DNA of 64,000 nucleotides, from positions 372,001 through 436,000 of the forward strand of contig NZ_AP018050.1 in the NCBI RefSeq assembly GCF_003609775.1, in the 5' to 3' direction. How positions within the stretch are numbered: the first letter of the stretch is position 1; each line of letters opens with the position of its first letter. Shown here piece after piece: positions 52,644 through 60,799 of the stretch. The notes under the pieces were generated by a model, which was not told the origin of the DNA, ran no database searches, and saw only the letters and a program-made list of their open reading frames with translations. The position numbers and the translations under genes are program-made. This stretch comes from Prevotella melaninogenica (GTDB lineage Bacteria > Bacteroidota > Bacteroidia > Bacteroidales > Bacteroidaceae).

Positions 52644-54383
52644 TTATTTACCCTTCTTGGTTTGCTGAGTATTTGCACTGCTGCTAACACAGATTGGGCG
52701 AATGCTATACATGATACACTTAGGATTGTTACCATTTGAATAGCCATTAACAGTACCTGGGTAGAGGCAGCCATTATTTTCGTAGTAAGCTGTGAATGCT
52801 GTTGCCTGTGTATAGTTACAAGGGTTCGCATTAGAAGTCCAGTAGAAAGCCTGACCGCCTGGACGCTGAAGACGTGGTGCACCATCATTGTACTCAGTGT
52901 AAGCACCAGCGAATGGGAAGAACACACCCTTATCAATATCCTCCTTAGAGAACTTCTTCATACGTGTGTTACGTTCGTAGTACTTACCCACATAGATAGC
53001 ATTTGAGTGGTTTGTTCTGCCGATAATGTGACCGTTCTTGTCGAGTACCCTACCCTTCTTGCAAGCAGGAACGGTTGGGTCGAAGAGCACTCCAACGATG
53101 ATGTTGCAGCCCTCTTGATAATAACCAACATACTCACCCGTCTTTGCCATCAGCTTATCAAAATCAGCCTTTGTAGGCAACATAAACTTACCATTAGAAG
53201 CATAGTAAGCAAGGTCGCCGTAGCATCTATTCTCAATCACACCCTGAAGATTGCCCATGTGGTATGAGTAATAACGTGAATAATCGTGGCTGTAATTGTT
53301 TGCTGCTGCAATGCTACCCCAACGGAAGTGGTCGAAAGCAGAGGTACTGAAAGCACGTGGGAGAAAGTCTGGATAGAGGTTGAATGGGTCTGAATTAGTA
53401 TAGAAATAATCCCAAGCCTGCTTAGCAAGTCTATAACCTGGAGCCCAGCCCTCTAATTTAGTAGAAGGCTCATACTGCAAGTTATATCTACCCCACTTTG
53501 TTCCGTCGATGTCAATACATGGATTACAAGAAACTAAAACGTTCTCGAAATAGTATCTTGCACGCTGAAGGTCATAAGTAGTTCTATCACCAGAAGTATA
53601 CTTCTCACCATCTACTGTTTCAACAATGAACTTTGGAGAAAAATGTGTATCAGGGAAAAGCAACACATAGAATGTATCCAATGGAACCTCAGCATTTATA
53701 GTCATCTCACCCTTTGGCTCATATTTCATTTTGCCTGTAGCGAGGTCAAACTCTGCCTTGGTATAGACATTCTGAAGTGTCAAACTCTTAATCTTCTTCA
53801 GAGGTTGACCTTTATACTGCATTGTCACTCCTAAAACAGAGTACTGCTTTTCAAAGGCAACATCAGCCAATGTATTAACACCTTCAGACGAAATATTCTT
53901 TACTTTATTCCAAGAGTAATCGAAGAATCTAAAGTTCTCAACGGTACCATTCTGATGCCCCTTTACAACTTCGCCATTATCATAAACTTTATTCTCATCC
54001 AATCCTAAATTAACAACACCCAGACGTGTATCAGCCGCATCATATCTGTAAGGATAGAAAACTGCTAACTCATCGCCATCTTTCCAATGAACATTACCTA
54101 CAAACTTAGAGAAAAATCCGCTCTCTGCAATAGACAGATAATCGTAATCCTTACGTGGAGAGGTAATGTTGTAAGCAATGAGACGATCGCCTTTATTCCA
54201 TGTGATAGCCTTTACAAGCGACACATTCGTACGTGTCATAGGTGCCTGCACCTCTCTAACAGTAAATGAACGAGTAGCCGAACCTGCCACACCAGATTGT
54301 TCATCAGTCACTTCAGTAGAACAAGAAGCAAGTATTAAAGTGGTTGCACTTAGTAATAATGTGTAAAAACTTTTAATGGTCAT
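52644..54383 (-). CDS. Fimbrillin-like lipoprotein 2 with FISUMP-like C-terminus
   Basis: A 579-residue lipoprotein (lipobox ILAS-C21, then STEVTDEQ). Residues ~35-300 follow the fimbrillin/Mfa-like plan (SFTVREVQAPMTRTNVSLVK, GDRLIAYNITSPRKDYDY, VPLDTFYVLLFPDTHFSP). Residues ~300-565 resemble the FISUMP-type domain: WGRYNLQYEPSTKLEGWAPG, FMLPTKADFDKLM, VFFPFAGAYTEYNDGA, then FYWTSNANPC and CIMYSIRPICV. It is shorter than the gene at 13147-15999 but has the same two-part build and the same type of small peptide gene upstream (38 bases). Likely surface fimbrial or adhesive protein. Confidence 0.82.
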   Translation of the reverse strand: MTIKSFYTLLLSATTLILASCSTEVTDEQSGVAGSATRSFTVREVQAPMTRTNVSLVKAITWNKGDRLIAYNITSPRKDYDYLSIAESGFFSKFVGNVHWKDGDELAVFYPYRYDAADTRLGVVNLGLDENKVYDNGEVVKGHQNGTVENFRFFDYSWNKVKNISSEGVNTLADVAFEKQYSVLGVTMQYKGQPLKKIKSLTLQNVYTKAEFDLATGKMKYEPKGEMTINAEVPLDTFYVLLFPDTHFSPKFIVETVDGEKYTSGDRTTYDLQRARYYFENVLVSCNPCIDIDGTKWGRYNLQYEPSTKLEGWAPGYRLAKQAWDYFYTNSDPFNLYPDFLPRAFSTSAFDHFRWGSIAAANNYSHDYSRYYSYHMGNLQGVIENRCYGDLAYYASNGKFMLPTKADFDKLMAKTGEYVGYYQEGCNIIVGVLFDPTVPACKKGRVLDKNGHIIGRTNHSNAIYVGKYYERNTRMKKFSKEDIDKGVFFPFAGAYTEYNDGAPRLQRPGGQAFYWTSNANPCNYTQATAFTAYYENNGCLYPGTVNGYSNGNNPKCIMYSIRPICVSSSANTQQTKKGK

Positions 54384-54421
54384 GATTTTAAGTTTTTAGT
54401 TATTTGTTAAATGTTAGAACG

Positions 54422-54661
54422 TTAATCTTCAAAATTGGTGAAGTAATCCTCTTTTGCTGCAGGAGAAGGAGTGCCTGCCTTTACAGAGCCCCAACTATCT
54501 TTAGTCTGACCAATAGGAGGGTTGTTAGGAGGACAAGGAGCTTTTCTGCCAGCTGGTGTAAGACCTCCATTATGTCCACCACCGGTTCCTGCTAACAAGT
54601 AACCTTCACTCTCAACTGTTGTACACGCTGTGTACGGTTTCAAATAACTTTTCATATTCAT
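54422..54661 (-). CDS. Small peptide of the YLxP...E..LLAG type
   Basis: A 79-residue peptide starting MNMKSYLKPYTACTTVESEG then YLLAGTGGG; the second Met (54655) may be the real start. The front matches the plan of the peptide at 12923-13096 (M-K-x(1-3)-Y-L-K/R-P, then a Cys/Ser and Glu-rich step and LLAG/LVAS), while the tail is different: Gly/Pro/Lys-rich, with a single Cys in KAPCPPNNPP and the ending DYFTNFED. There is no signal peptide. It is 38 bases upstream of a fimbrillin-like gene on the same strand. Function unknown. Confidence 0.68.
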   Translation of the reverse strand: MNMKSYLKPYTACTTVESEGYLLAGTGGGHNGGLTPAGRKAPCPPNNPPIGQTKDSWGSVKAGTPSPAAKEDYFTNFED

Positions 54662-54868
54662 TCTTATTTTTGGGTTATTTCAATTTAATTTTAGGAATTA
54701 TAGGTTCTATATATATGCATTTTTTTCGAGCCAAGTTTTACCTGAAAATGTAACCAGATTTTACAAGTTAACTTACGATAAATCTCTCCTTATATATAAG
54801 AGGTATTATACGCAAAATCCAGATATACTATACGCATTTTTTTAAGTGTAACATAAAGTTTGACGAAG

Positions 54869-54896
54869 CAAAGATATACAAAAAACATATACACAA
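54869..54896 (-). promoter_or_regulatory. Promoter of peptide/fimbrillin pair 2 (TTG-N17-TATCTTTG)
   Basis: On the minus strand TTG (54894-54896) and TATCTTTG (54869-54876) are 17 bases apart. The leader to the peptide start is about 200 bases and AT-rich. Confidence 0.6.
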
Positions 54897-55660
54897 TTAG
54901 ATTTCTATTGATAAAAATAACTAATAAAGTTTTACGAATCTGACATTCTTAAATTACGTAAATTTTCGTGTTAAAGAGGCTTTCAAAACTCCAAAATCTA
55001 ACTAAAATAAACAATCAAAACACAACATAAGTTAAGCAAAAAAGTAAGACTTAACTCCTTTAATCCTAATAAGGTTACGTGATAAGTGTAAAAAATATAC
55101 CTTTCGAGTACTTTTTAAGGTAAAAACCTGATTAAAAAAGAGATATAAAAAACTCACCTTTCAACTCTAAAAGATAGTATTAAAAAGGCGCAAGTATTAC
55201 ACATTATAAAAATACAGTTTTTGCAATTAGCATTAACTTATTTTCTTCTATCTTAAAATCTTAGTAACAGAATTAGACTAACAAATAAACAAGTCGACAA
55301 GTTGACACATTTCATGTTAAAAAGCATATAACTTACCTGCTTTTTTAGACACAACTCAAAAAACTTATTAATATCAAATATGTAAGTTTATGCATATAAC
55401 TTGTATTTTTAATCTACAATCTAATTAAGACGTTTGAAACAGCTTTACTACTCAAACACCTTCATTACTTACTAATCACTCATCACATTACAAGCCCCTC
55501 ACCAGCGACTCTATGACCAGATTAATCCTTGAATACGTCACAAACATTTCTTTGCTCTACCTTTATATTATATACAAGGTGATACTATCTTCATAGAATG
55601 AGTAAATAAAACATCGCATATTAAATTCGTAAATGCGAATACTCGCAGTAGGAAAGATAT
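54897..55660. other. Very AT-rich intergenic region without visible genes
   Basis: No supportable gene, hairpin of note or repeat family is seen here, apart from short TTAAAAAG-like words. It lies between the promoter of the minus-strand peptide/fimbrillin pair and repeat copy G. Confidence 0.5.
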
Positions 55661-55664
55661 TGAC

Positions 55665-55895
55665 AAAATGGTTAAAGAAAAGACAAGGAAAAGGGCTAAA
55701 AACAAACACTTTTAGCACCCTTATAAGTCTTTTGCTATCAAGTAGTTGCAAAGGTGGCTTTCAAAAGGTGCTTAATTGGACTTCAAAAGGGCGTTAGTAA
55801 GAGCTCAAAAGAGCATCTTTTGCAAGCTAAAAGGGCGTTAATTAGAAGCCAATTAACGCCCTTTTATTTCCCTTAATTTGAATTTCCTTTACAAT
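55665..55895 (-). repeat. Intergenic GC-box element, copy G
   Basis: A complete copy in reverse orientation with the perfect AAAGGGCGTTAATT hairpin. Box C residues are at 55772, 55793, 55815 and 55837 (21, 22, 22). Confidence 0.85.
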
Positions 55896-55954
55896 ACAGA
55901 GTAAGAACAAGAGACATAATGTAAACAATAAATAGAGGAAGAAAGTACATAAGA

Positions 55955-56240
55955 CACAGCAACAGAGGAACAAAGTTCTTTCGAGTAACAAGTAGACATG
56001 TAGACAAGTTGACCTGTTGCTTGATTGATAGATAAAAAATAAACCAGTTGATAGAAAACAAATCATATAACTTGTTTACTTATCAACTGGTTTACTCGTC
56101 TACTAAAAACTTGTTAACTAAAAACTTGTTCTTATGTTACTCTGTCTTTACATACCCTGTCTACAAGCAACTTATCTACATGTCAACTTGTTACTCGAAA
56201 GAACTTTGTTCCTATGTTACTATGTCTACAATTACCCTGT
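55955..56240. repeat. Large nested inverted repeat
   Basis: The outer arm at ~55971-56023 (AGGAACAAAGTTCTTTCGAG and following) is the reverse complement of 56161-56213. An inner perfect arm AAACCAGTTGATA (56041-56053) pairs with TATCAACTGGTTT (56081-56093). The centre is near 56067. Confidence 0.8.
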
Positions 56241-56338
56241 CTACAAGCAACTTATCTACATGTCAACTTGTTACTCGAAAGAACTTTGTTCCTATGTTAC
56301 TATGTCTACAATTACCCTGTCTACAAGCAACTTGTCAA
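56161..56338 (-). repeat. 80-bp tandem repeat ending at the luxS stop codon
   Basis: CTACAAGCAACTTATCTACA and its following bases start at 56161 and 56241 with exactly 80-bp period; a third partial unit begins at 56321 and runs into the luxS stop at 56339. On the minus strand the array is the luxS 3' untranslated region. Confidence 0.88.
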
Positions 56339-56833
56339 CTACTTCTCTGGGTAAATGAGGTTAGCGTCAGTGATGTTATTGAGCACCTCAGTGAGGAACT
56401 TACGTGACTCCCACTTCGCCATAGGCAGGTCGTGGAGCAGGTAGTTACCACAGTCGCGTGGAGCAGCACCAGGGATTTCACCCTCGAAGTCGGCAACGAA
56501 TTGGAAGGTGCGGCGCATGAGATCGACAACATCTTTCGACTCAAGGTCGCCACGAAGGATAAGATAGTTACCTGTGAGGCAGCCCATTGGACCCCAATAG
56601 ATAACACGATCTTTCCACTCCTCATCGTTACGAAGATAAGTAGCAGCCAAGTGTTCGATGGCGTGAATGGCACCCACGTGCAACACTGGCTCACGATTCG
56701 GTTCTTTCATACGGACATCGAAGGTGGTAACGGTCTCGCCACCCACTTCGTCCTTACGACTTACATAAATGCCACGCAGCAAACGCTCGTGGTCAATGGT
56801 AAAGGAAGGAATCTTGTTTAATTCAGAATTCAT
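56339..56833 (-). CDS. luxS: S-ribosylhomocysteine lyase LuxS
   Basis: A 164-residue enzyme that splits S-ribosylhomocysteine into homocysteine and DPD, the precursor of the autoinducer AI-2. The metal site is H57-A-I-E-H61 with Cys128 in RDCGNY; Glu60 is the catalytic acid/base and Cys85 in GPMGC is the second catalytic residue. Length is normal for LuxS. The first five codons (MNSEL) are made from the AT heptad repeat that precedes the gene, and no other good start exists before KIPSF. The upstream gene on the same strand is pfs, which makes the LuxS substrate, but a 344-bp repeat-filled gap separates them. Confidence 0.96.
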   Translation of the reverse strand: MNSELNKIPSFTIDHERLLRGIYVSRKDEVGGETVTTFDVRMKEPNREPVLHVGAIHAIEHLAATYLRNDEEWKDRVIYWGPMGCLTGNYLILRGDLESKDVVDLMRRTFQFVADFEGEIPGAAPRDCGNYLLHDLPMAKWESRKFLTEVLNNITDANLIYPEK

Positions 56834-57013
56834 AATTCAAAATCCGTTATTAATTCATAATTCACAATTCACAATTCATAATTATGATTACTATTATAAT
56901 TCAAAATTCAAAATTCATAATTCAAAATTCATAATTCAAAATTCATAATTATGATTACTATTATAATTCAAAATTCATAATTCAAAATTCATAATTCAAA
57001 ATTCATAATTATG
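56825..57013 (-). repeat. AT heptad array between pfs and luxS
   Basis: On the minus strand, runs of TGAATTT/TGAATTA heptads alternate with the TAATAGTAATCATAATTA spacer (two spacers present). The array runs into the luxS start codon. A second short stretch of the same repeat lies at 57155-57195 over the pfs stop codon. The ~140 bases between them show no gene. Confidence 0.85.
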
Positions 57014-57177
57014 ATTACCGCGGTTAGCTTCAGTTTTATCCATAACCTTTAAGCTTTTGTTAGCTAAAAAGAAATCTGTATATCTTTAGTTCCGTGATAG
57101 AATCAAGCGGACAAGTAAACAAATTATTTATTCTATAAACTCTGCCCACATCGGTAATCATAATTATGAATTCTGAA

Positions 57178-57885
57178 TTATGAATTCTGAATTAAATTAA
57201 TAAAGTGTTTCGTCACCTCAAAACTGCCGTTAGCAATGCGCTCCCAGAAGTCGTAGTACTGGCTGGCTTTGTTGTCTTTGAGTGGAACATCGCTGATGAC
57301 ACGGAAGGAAACGAAAGGCGTTTGATAGATATGGCAGACCTGCGCTATCGAACAACTCTCCATATCGACGGCTGTTGCCTCAGGGAAGTGGTTCATTATC
57401 TCTTGCATCTTCTCGCGTGAGTTGACAAACCATTCGCCACTGACGGTCAGTCCTGCCTTGACGTGTAAGTCCTTACAATCAGGCAAGTTGTTTAGTGACA
57501 GTGCCTTTTCAATCAACTCAGTAGGAGCCTTGAAGCGAGCAGGCATACCGATAATCTGACCGAAAGCCACCTCATCGCCACAGTAGGCATCGTGGTAAGC
57601 ACACTCTGTTGCCACCACCACATCGGTAACCTCCAATGAAGTGTCAGCACCACCCGCACAACCACTTGAGATAACAAGGTCGGGATGGTAATGGTTTATC
57701 ATCTCCACCGCACCGATAGTAGAGTTAACCTTACCGATACCGCACTGCTGCAAGATGATGTCCTTCTCTCCCAACTGTCCCGTAACGAAGTCTTTATGAT
57801 TGAAATGCTCCGTCTCGGTATTGGAAAGAATTGCTTTAAGTTGCTCGAACTCTTTGTCCATTGCAACGATGATTCCTATTTTCAT
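57178..57885 (-). CDS. pfs: 5'-methylthioadenosine/S-adenosylhomocysteine nucleosidase
   Basis: A 235-residue enzyme that cleaves adenine from SAH and methylthioadenosine, giving S-ribosylhomocysteine for LuxS. It starts MKIGIIVAMDKEFEQL with catalytic Glu12; VISSGCAGG (71-79) forms the active-site loop; VDMESCSIAQ has Glu176, which binds the ribose; RVISDVPLKD has Asp199, the general acid. Length is normal. The last five codons (LIQNS) and the stop come from the AT repeat on the DNA. Its -7 box ends only four bases before the ATG, so the mRNA may be leaderless. Also named mtnN. Confidence 0.95.
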   Translation of the reverse strand: MKIGIIVAMDKEFEQLKAILSNTETEHFNHKDFVTGQLGEKDIILQQCGIGKVNSTIGAVEMINHYHPDLVISSGCAGGADTSLEVTDVVVATECAYHDAYCGDEVAFGQIIGMPARFKAPTELIEKALSLNNLPDCKDLHVKAGLTVSGEWFVNSREKMQEIMNHFPEATAVDMESCSIAQVCHIYQTPFVSFRVISDVPLKDNKASQYYDFWERIANGSFEVTKHFINLIQNS

Positions 57886-57889
57886 ACTG

Positions 57890-57897
57890 CAAAGGTA
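57890..57897 (-). promoter_or_regulatory. pfs promoter -7 box (TACCTTTG), nearly at start codon
   Basis: The minus strand reads TACCTTTGCAGTATG, with the ATG at 57885. With the usual 5-8 base gap to the start site, transcription would begin at or next to the ATG. Confidence 0.55.
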
Positions 57898-57918
57898 CGA
57901 AAAAGTTACAAGTTGGAT

Positions 57919-57948
57919 ATTGTAAGTTCTTAGTTTTTTGTAACTTTG
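57919..57948 (+). promoter_or_regulatory. Promoter of YfhO-type gene (ATTG-N18-TAACTTTG)
   Basis: ATTG at 57919-57922 and TAACTTTG at 57941-57948 are 18 bases apart. It is back-to-back with the pfs promoter; the two -7 boxes are about 45 bases apart. Confidence 0.65.
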
Positions 57949-57991
57949 CAGAGATTAATCCATAAGTCAGACAAAAGCAAAATAAATAATA

Positions 57992-60490
57992 ATGAAAACT
58001 TGGAAAAGATTTCTACCCGATGTAGTGGTAGTCGTGTTGTTTGCGGTCATCTCGTTCGCTTACTTCTTCGTACCCGTCACTCAGGGTAAGATTCTCTATC
58101 GCCACGATGCCTCAGCAGGTGTCGGTTCGGCACAGGAAATGACAGAGTACCAGAACCGTACAGGTGAGGCAACACGCTGGACAAACGCCATCTTCGGTGG
58201 TATGCCTACCTATCAGATGTCGCCATCGTATCAGTCAACAGACGGACTTTCGCAGGTGATGAACGCTTATCACCTTTGGTTGCCTGAGAATGTATGGTTC
58301 CTTTTTGTCTATCTCTTAGGTTTCTATATTCTGCTGCGAGCCTTCGACTTCCGACAGTCGTTGGCAGCCTTGGGTAGTATCATGTGGGCGTTCTCGTCCT
58401 ACTTCCTCATCATCATTGCTGCTGGTCACCTCTGGAAGGTAATGGCGTTGGCTTATCTTCCACCGATGATTGCCGGTGTTGTCTTGGCTTATCGTGGGCG
58501 TTATCTGTCCGGATTCATTGTGACAGCCATCTTCACAGCCTTTGAAGTAAAGGCCAACCACGTGCAGATGACCTATTACTATCTGTTTATCATCCTCTTT
58601 ATGGTCATTGGCTATCTCGTGCAAGCCGTTCGTGAGAAGCAACTTGCAGGCTTCCTCAAGGCTACGGGCGTATTGGCTGTAGCGGCATTGATTGGTGTTT
58701 TAATCAATCTCTCAAGCCTTTACCACACATGGCAGTATCAGAAAGAGAGTATGCGTGGCAAGAGCGAGTTGCTGAAAGCTGATGGTGCAAACCAGACAAG
58801 TTCAGGACTTGATCGCGACTATATCACTCAGTGGAGTTATGGTATTGATGAGACAATGACCTTACTCGTGCCTGATGCAAAGGGTGGAGCGAGTGTTCCA
58901 TTGAGCCAAAGCAGTACGGCTATGTCGAAGGTTGACCCACAGATACAGTCAATGATTCCACAGCTCTACGACGCTTTCCCACAGTATTTCGGCACACAGC
59001 CGGGTACGAGCGGGCCTGTTTACGTCGGTGCATTCGTTCTCTTCCTCTTCATCTTAGGCCTTTTCATCGTGAAGGGTACAACGAAGTGGGCATTGTTGGC
59101 AGCTACAATACTATCCATTCTCCTCTCATGGGGCCATAACTTCATGGGCTTCACCAACTTCTTCCTCGATTACATCCCAATGTATGCGAAGTTCCGAACG
59201 GTGGCAAGTATCCTTGTTATCGCTGAGTTCACCATCCCTCTCTTGGCTGCTCTGACCTTAAAGCGCCTTGTTGAGGAGCCAGAACTCTTAGGACAGAAGA
59301 TGAAGTATGCTTATATCAGCCTCGCTTTGACAGCGGGTGTGGCAGTCTTAGTGGCTGTATTCCCAGACATGATGGGTCCGTTTGTCAACGATCAGGAACG
59401 CCAGATGATTAATAGCATTCAGGGCATGGACGGCAATACGGCTGGAACAATCCTCGCTAATATCTCCGCTATGCGTGCTGCAATGGTCAGCTCTGATGCT
59501 TGGCGTTCGGTTATCGTTATCCTCATCGGCTTCGCTCTACTCTTTGTTTACAAGATGAAGAAGTTGCGTGCCGACTATATGGTGGCTGGTCTTTTGGTAC
59601 TTTGCCTTGTTGATATGTGGCAGGTGGACAAGCGTTACCTCAATGACGAGATGTTCGTACCAAAGAGTGAGCGTGATATGCCACAGCAACCAACGGCAGC
59701 CGACCTTGAGATTAATAAGGACAAGAGCCTCGACTATCGTGTATTGAACTTTGCTTCAAACACTTTCAACGAGAACGAGACTTCTTACTTCCATAAGAGT
59801 ATTGGTGGTTATCACCCTGCTAAGCTCCGTCGTTATCAGGAGATGATCGATGCTTACATCGCTCCAGAAATGCAGAAGACGATGCAGGCGATTGCTGCTG
59901 CAGGTGGTAATATGCAGGCTGTGGATGGTGCTAAGACCTTCCCAGTGCTGAACATGCTTAACACGAAGTACTTTATCCTTCCACTGCAGGGTGGCACAAC
60001 GGCACCAATACAGAACCCTTACGCACAGGGTAACGGCTGGTTTGTTAATAAACTCACCTATGTCAACGATGCCAACGCAGAGTATGCAGAGGTGGGTAAG
60101 ATTGACGTGCGCCATGAAGCCGTAGCCGACAAGAAGTTTGAAGCTGCTTTGGGTCAGGCAAAGGCGAACGACTCAACAGCAACTGTGAAGCTCGACAAGT
60201 ATGAGCCTAACAACCTGCAATACACCGTTAACTCAAAGAATGGTGGTGTGGTAGTCTTCTCTGAGGTCTACTATCCGGGTTGGACAGCCACTATCGATGG
60301 TCAGCCAGCAGAGCTTGGACGTGTGAACTACATCCTCCGTGCCGTAAGCGTGAAGCCGGGTAAGCACACGGTAGTACTCGACTTCCACCCAACAAGTATC
60401 TCTACTACTGAGACTATTGCTTACATCTCTATCGTTATCCTCCTCTTGGCGATTGCAGGAGCAGGGTATATGGAGTGGAAGAAGAAGTAG
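57992..60490 (+). CDS. YfhO-family multi-pass membrane protein
   Basis: An 832-residue inner-membrane protein with about a dozen hydrophobic segments: one at ~10-29, a cluster at ~100-235 (VWFLFVYLLGFYILLRAFDF; FLIIIAAGHLWKVMALAYLP), another at ~340-460, one at ~510-550 and one near the C-terminus (~805-828). The large soluble part at ~570-800 is beta-rich at its end (VVVFSEVYYPGWTATIDGQP). This layout, with YPGWTATIDG near the C-terminus, is typical of the YfhO family, GT-C-like proteins thought to glycosylate lipoteichoic acid in Firmicutes; in Bacteroidota the role is unknown but likely a glycosyl transfer at the envelope. It has its own promoter. Confidence 0.85.
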   Translation: MKTWKRFLPDVVVVVLFAVISFAYFFVPVTQGKILYRHDASAGVGSAQEMTEYQNRTGEATRWTNAIFGGMPTYQMSPSYQSTDGLSQVMNAYHLWLPENVWFLFVYLLGFYILLRAFDFRQSLAALGSIMWAFSSYFLIIIAAGHLWKVMALAYLPPMIAGVVLAYRGRYLSGFIVTAIFTAFEVKANHVQMTYYYLFIILFMVIGYLVQAVREKQLAGFLKATGVLAVAALIGVLINLSSLYHTWQYQKESMRGKSELLKADGANQTSSGLDRDYITQWSYGIDETMTLLVPDAKGGASVPLSQSSTAMSKVDPQIQSMIPQLYDAFPQYFGTQPGTSGPVYVGAFVLFLFILGLFIVKGTTKWALLAATILSILLSWGHNFMGFTNFFLDYIPMYAKFRTVASILVIAEFTIPLLAALTLKRLVEEPELLGQKMKYAYISLALTAGVAVLVAVFPDMMGPFVNDQERQMINSIQGMDGNTAGTILANISAMRAAMVSSDAWRSVIVILIGFALLFVYKMKKLRADYMVAGLLVLCLVDMWQVDKRYLNDEMFVPKSERDMPQQPTAADLEINKDKSLDYRVLNFASNTFNENETSYFHKSIGGYHPAKLRRYQEMIDAYIAPEMQKTMQAIAAAGGNMQAVDGAKTFPVLNMLNTKYFILPLQGGTTAPIQNPYAQGNGWFVNKLTYVNDANAEYAEVGKIDVRHEAVADKKFEAALGQAKANDSTATVKLDKYEPNNLQYTVNSKNGGVVVFSEVYYPGWTATIDGQPAELGRVNYILRAVSVKPGKHTVVLDFHPTSISTTETIAYISIVILLLAIAGAGYMEWKKK

Positions 60491-60799
60491 AAGCCCCACC
60501 CCATCCCTCCCCGAAAGGGGAGGGCGTAGAATGCGCGATACCCCTTAGTATTTCTGAACTTGTAGTAACTGCCAGAAGGGAAGTTAGGGGAAAGGACGAG
60601 GAAATTCCCCATAAAGGATGAAAGCTGGAAGATAAAAAAGGATAAGACTGAATCCCCCTCGCAAGTATATTGGCTTACGAGGGTATTCCGTTTAAATCGA
60701 AGAGTGTTTAGAACATAGGCTTTATATGCTTTTATTATACAAGGCTTATAGCGTTCCTCACCTTTTATATATATTGTAAAACAAGATAACAAGAAAATT
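60491..60799. other. Intergenic region with GC hairpin repeat
   Basis: A CCCTCCCC-GAAA-GGGGAGGG hairpin lies at about 60502-60525, followed by GCGTAGAATGCGCGATACCCC as in related copies. The remaining ~250 bases before nhaA have no clear repeat or promoter box. The hairpin may end the YfhO-type transcript. Confidence 0.55.

Noticed and set aside
55563..56407. Several frames of 62-119 codons on both strands
   Set aside because: They are repeat-derived (GC-box element G, 80-bp tandem repeat) and translate as Cys/Leu/Tyr-rich nonsense; the last overlaps luxS antisense.
60421..60792. 123-codon minus-strand frame
   Set aside because: It overlaps the 3' end of the YfhO-type gene antisense and the GC hairpin; no signal peptide, domain or promoter supports it.
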